Assembly: GCA_013696385.1 (NCBI GenBank)
Contig: JACCYR010000202.1
Span: 1-5,257, forward strand
Length of the DNA: 5,257 nucleotides
Direction of reading: 5' to 3'
DNA from: Acidobacteriota bacterium
Lineage (GTDB): Bacteria > Acidobacteriota > Blastocatellia > Pyrinomonadales > Pyrinomonadaceae
Shown: one piece after another, positions 4,728 through 5,257 of the stretch
Position numbering within the stretch: the first letter of the stretch is position 1
Layout: each line of letters starts with the position of its first letter
The notes under the pieces: model-generated
What the model was told of the DNA's origin: nothing
Database searches by the model: none
What the model saw: only the letters and a program-made list of their open reading frames with translations
Program-made: the position numbers and the translations under genes

Positions 4728-5257
4728 CTTTATTTGTTTCCAAGTTTTACCAAAATCGCTTGTGTAAAATTCAGAAACTTTCTTATGTTTATCAGAAGGA
4801 TTTAATTTGAGCGAACCAATGCCATTCTCTAAAACAGTTACTTCTTTGATGTATCCATAATCTACAAAATTCCAATTCGGTATTTTGTCCACGTCCCAAA
4901 CAGTCCAAGTTTTTCCACTGTCAGATGTTACGGCATAACCGCCGTTCATAAAAGTATAGGCAACTTTTTCACTGACAATTTTTATGGTGTTTCTTGGAAT
5001 ATCAATCGGGTCATCGTAATGAACGGTCATTATCTGTTGCCAACCTTCCGAATTTCCGTGCCGTGCAGAGAAAATATAATTTGCTCCTGCGACGGCTGCT
5101 GCGAAACTACAACTTTCAGGAATTCTTTCGACCTTTATACTAAACGGGTTTTCTCCTTGCCAGCCGTTTTGATATGTATAATCTACAGATTCGATACAAG
5201 GATTTTGGTATTTCCAAAACCCGATTATGCTTGCCAGAAAAATAATACCGATTGGAA
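4725..5257 (-). CDS. Membrane-anchored protein with two Asp-box (BNR-like) motifs, 5'-truncated by window edge
   Basis: Reading the - strand, the frame is open from 5255 to the TAA ending at 4725 (176 visible residues), so the gene starts outside the window. The ATG at 5030 is internal. The visible part begins with a hydrophobic run, PIGIIFLASIIGFW, probably the end of an N-terminal membrane anchor or signal sequence, so the true start is likely only a few codons away. Two motifs fit the Asp-box pattern S-x-D-x-G-x-T-W loosely: TSDSGKTW (about 110-117, bases 4905-4928) and TSDFGKTW (about 165-172, bases 4740-4763). Asp-boxes mark beta-hairpin turns in sialidases and many non-enzymatic beta-propellers; two copies in so short a chain do not make a full propeller, so no enzymatic role is implied. 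The rest (ARHGNSEGWQQI, HYDDPIDIPR, DKIPNWNFVDYGYI) I do not recognise. It is probably extracytoplasmic and cotranscribed with the ATPase. Confidence 0.75.
   Translation of the reverse strand, partial: PIGIIFLASIIGFWKYQNPCIESVDYTYQNGWQGENPFSIKVERIPESCSFAAAVAGANYIFSARHGNSEGWQQIMTVHYDDPIDIPRNTIKIVSEKVAYTFMNGGYAVTSDSGKTWTVWDVDKIPNWNFVDYGYIKEVTVLENGIGSLKLNPSDKHKKVSEFYTSDFGKTWKQIK

Noticed and set aside
4725..5030. Asp-box protein as a complete 101-residue gene starting at 5030
   Set aside because: The frame continues without a stop to the window edge and includes a hydrophobic N-terminal segment. The ATG at 5030 is therefore an internal methionine.

Overview
The window is a compact stretch of bacterial chromosome that is moderately AT-rich by eye. 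It carries six protein genes. Four lie on the + strand: the 3' part of a LolA-like hypothetical gene, coaD, a VOC/glyoxalase-family gene and a class I aminotransferase. Two lie on the - strand: a two-domain ABC ATPase and, upstream of it and overlapping by one base, the 3' part of a membrane-anchored protein with two Asp-box motifs. The + and - groups converge at about position 3190. No rRNA, tRNA, CRISPR array, transposase or phage gene is visible. The gene content and the style of the intergenic repeats remind me of environmental Gram-negative bacteria such as Acidobacteriota (Blastocatellia-like). That assignment is a guess from resemblance and is not proven here.

Layout: 1-843 is the open 3' end of a LolA-like conserved hypothetical. 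902-1399 is coaD (phosphopantetheine adenylyltransferase, CoA biosynthesis). 1522-1890 is a small VOC metalloenzyme-fold protein. 1962-3146 is an aspartate-type (subgroup 1-beta-like) PLP aminotransferase. 3147-3228 is the convergent gap with a hairpin that could terminate transcription from both sides. 3229-4725 (-) is an ATPase of the nucleoside/sugar importer type (NupO/YufO-like). 4725-5257 (-) is a partial Asp-box protein whose TAA stop overlaps the ATPase ATG as TAATG.

The genes do not form an obvious pathway. coaD and the aminotransferase are housekeeping metabolism, the VOC protein has no predictable substrate, and the ATPase lacks permease and substrate-binding partners within the window. 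The most distinctive signal is not in the genes: all four non-coding gaps are filled by short repeats or long palindromes. These are a 7-bp tandem repeat before coaD, a 28-bp-arm inverted repeat before the VOC gene, a 29-bp-arm palindrome built of the same 7-bp unit before the aminotransferase, and a 9-bp A-rich tandem repeat with a hairpin at the convergent junction. One palindrome even supplies the last codons and the stop of the VOC gene. I see no convincing new multi-gene system; the repeat families are the part most worth following up.
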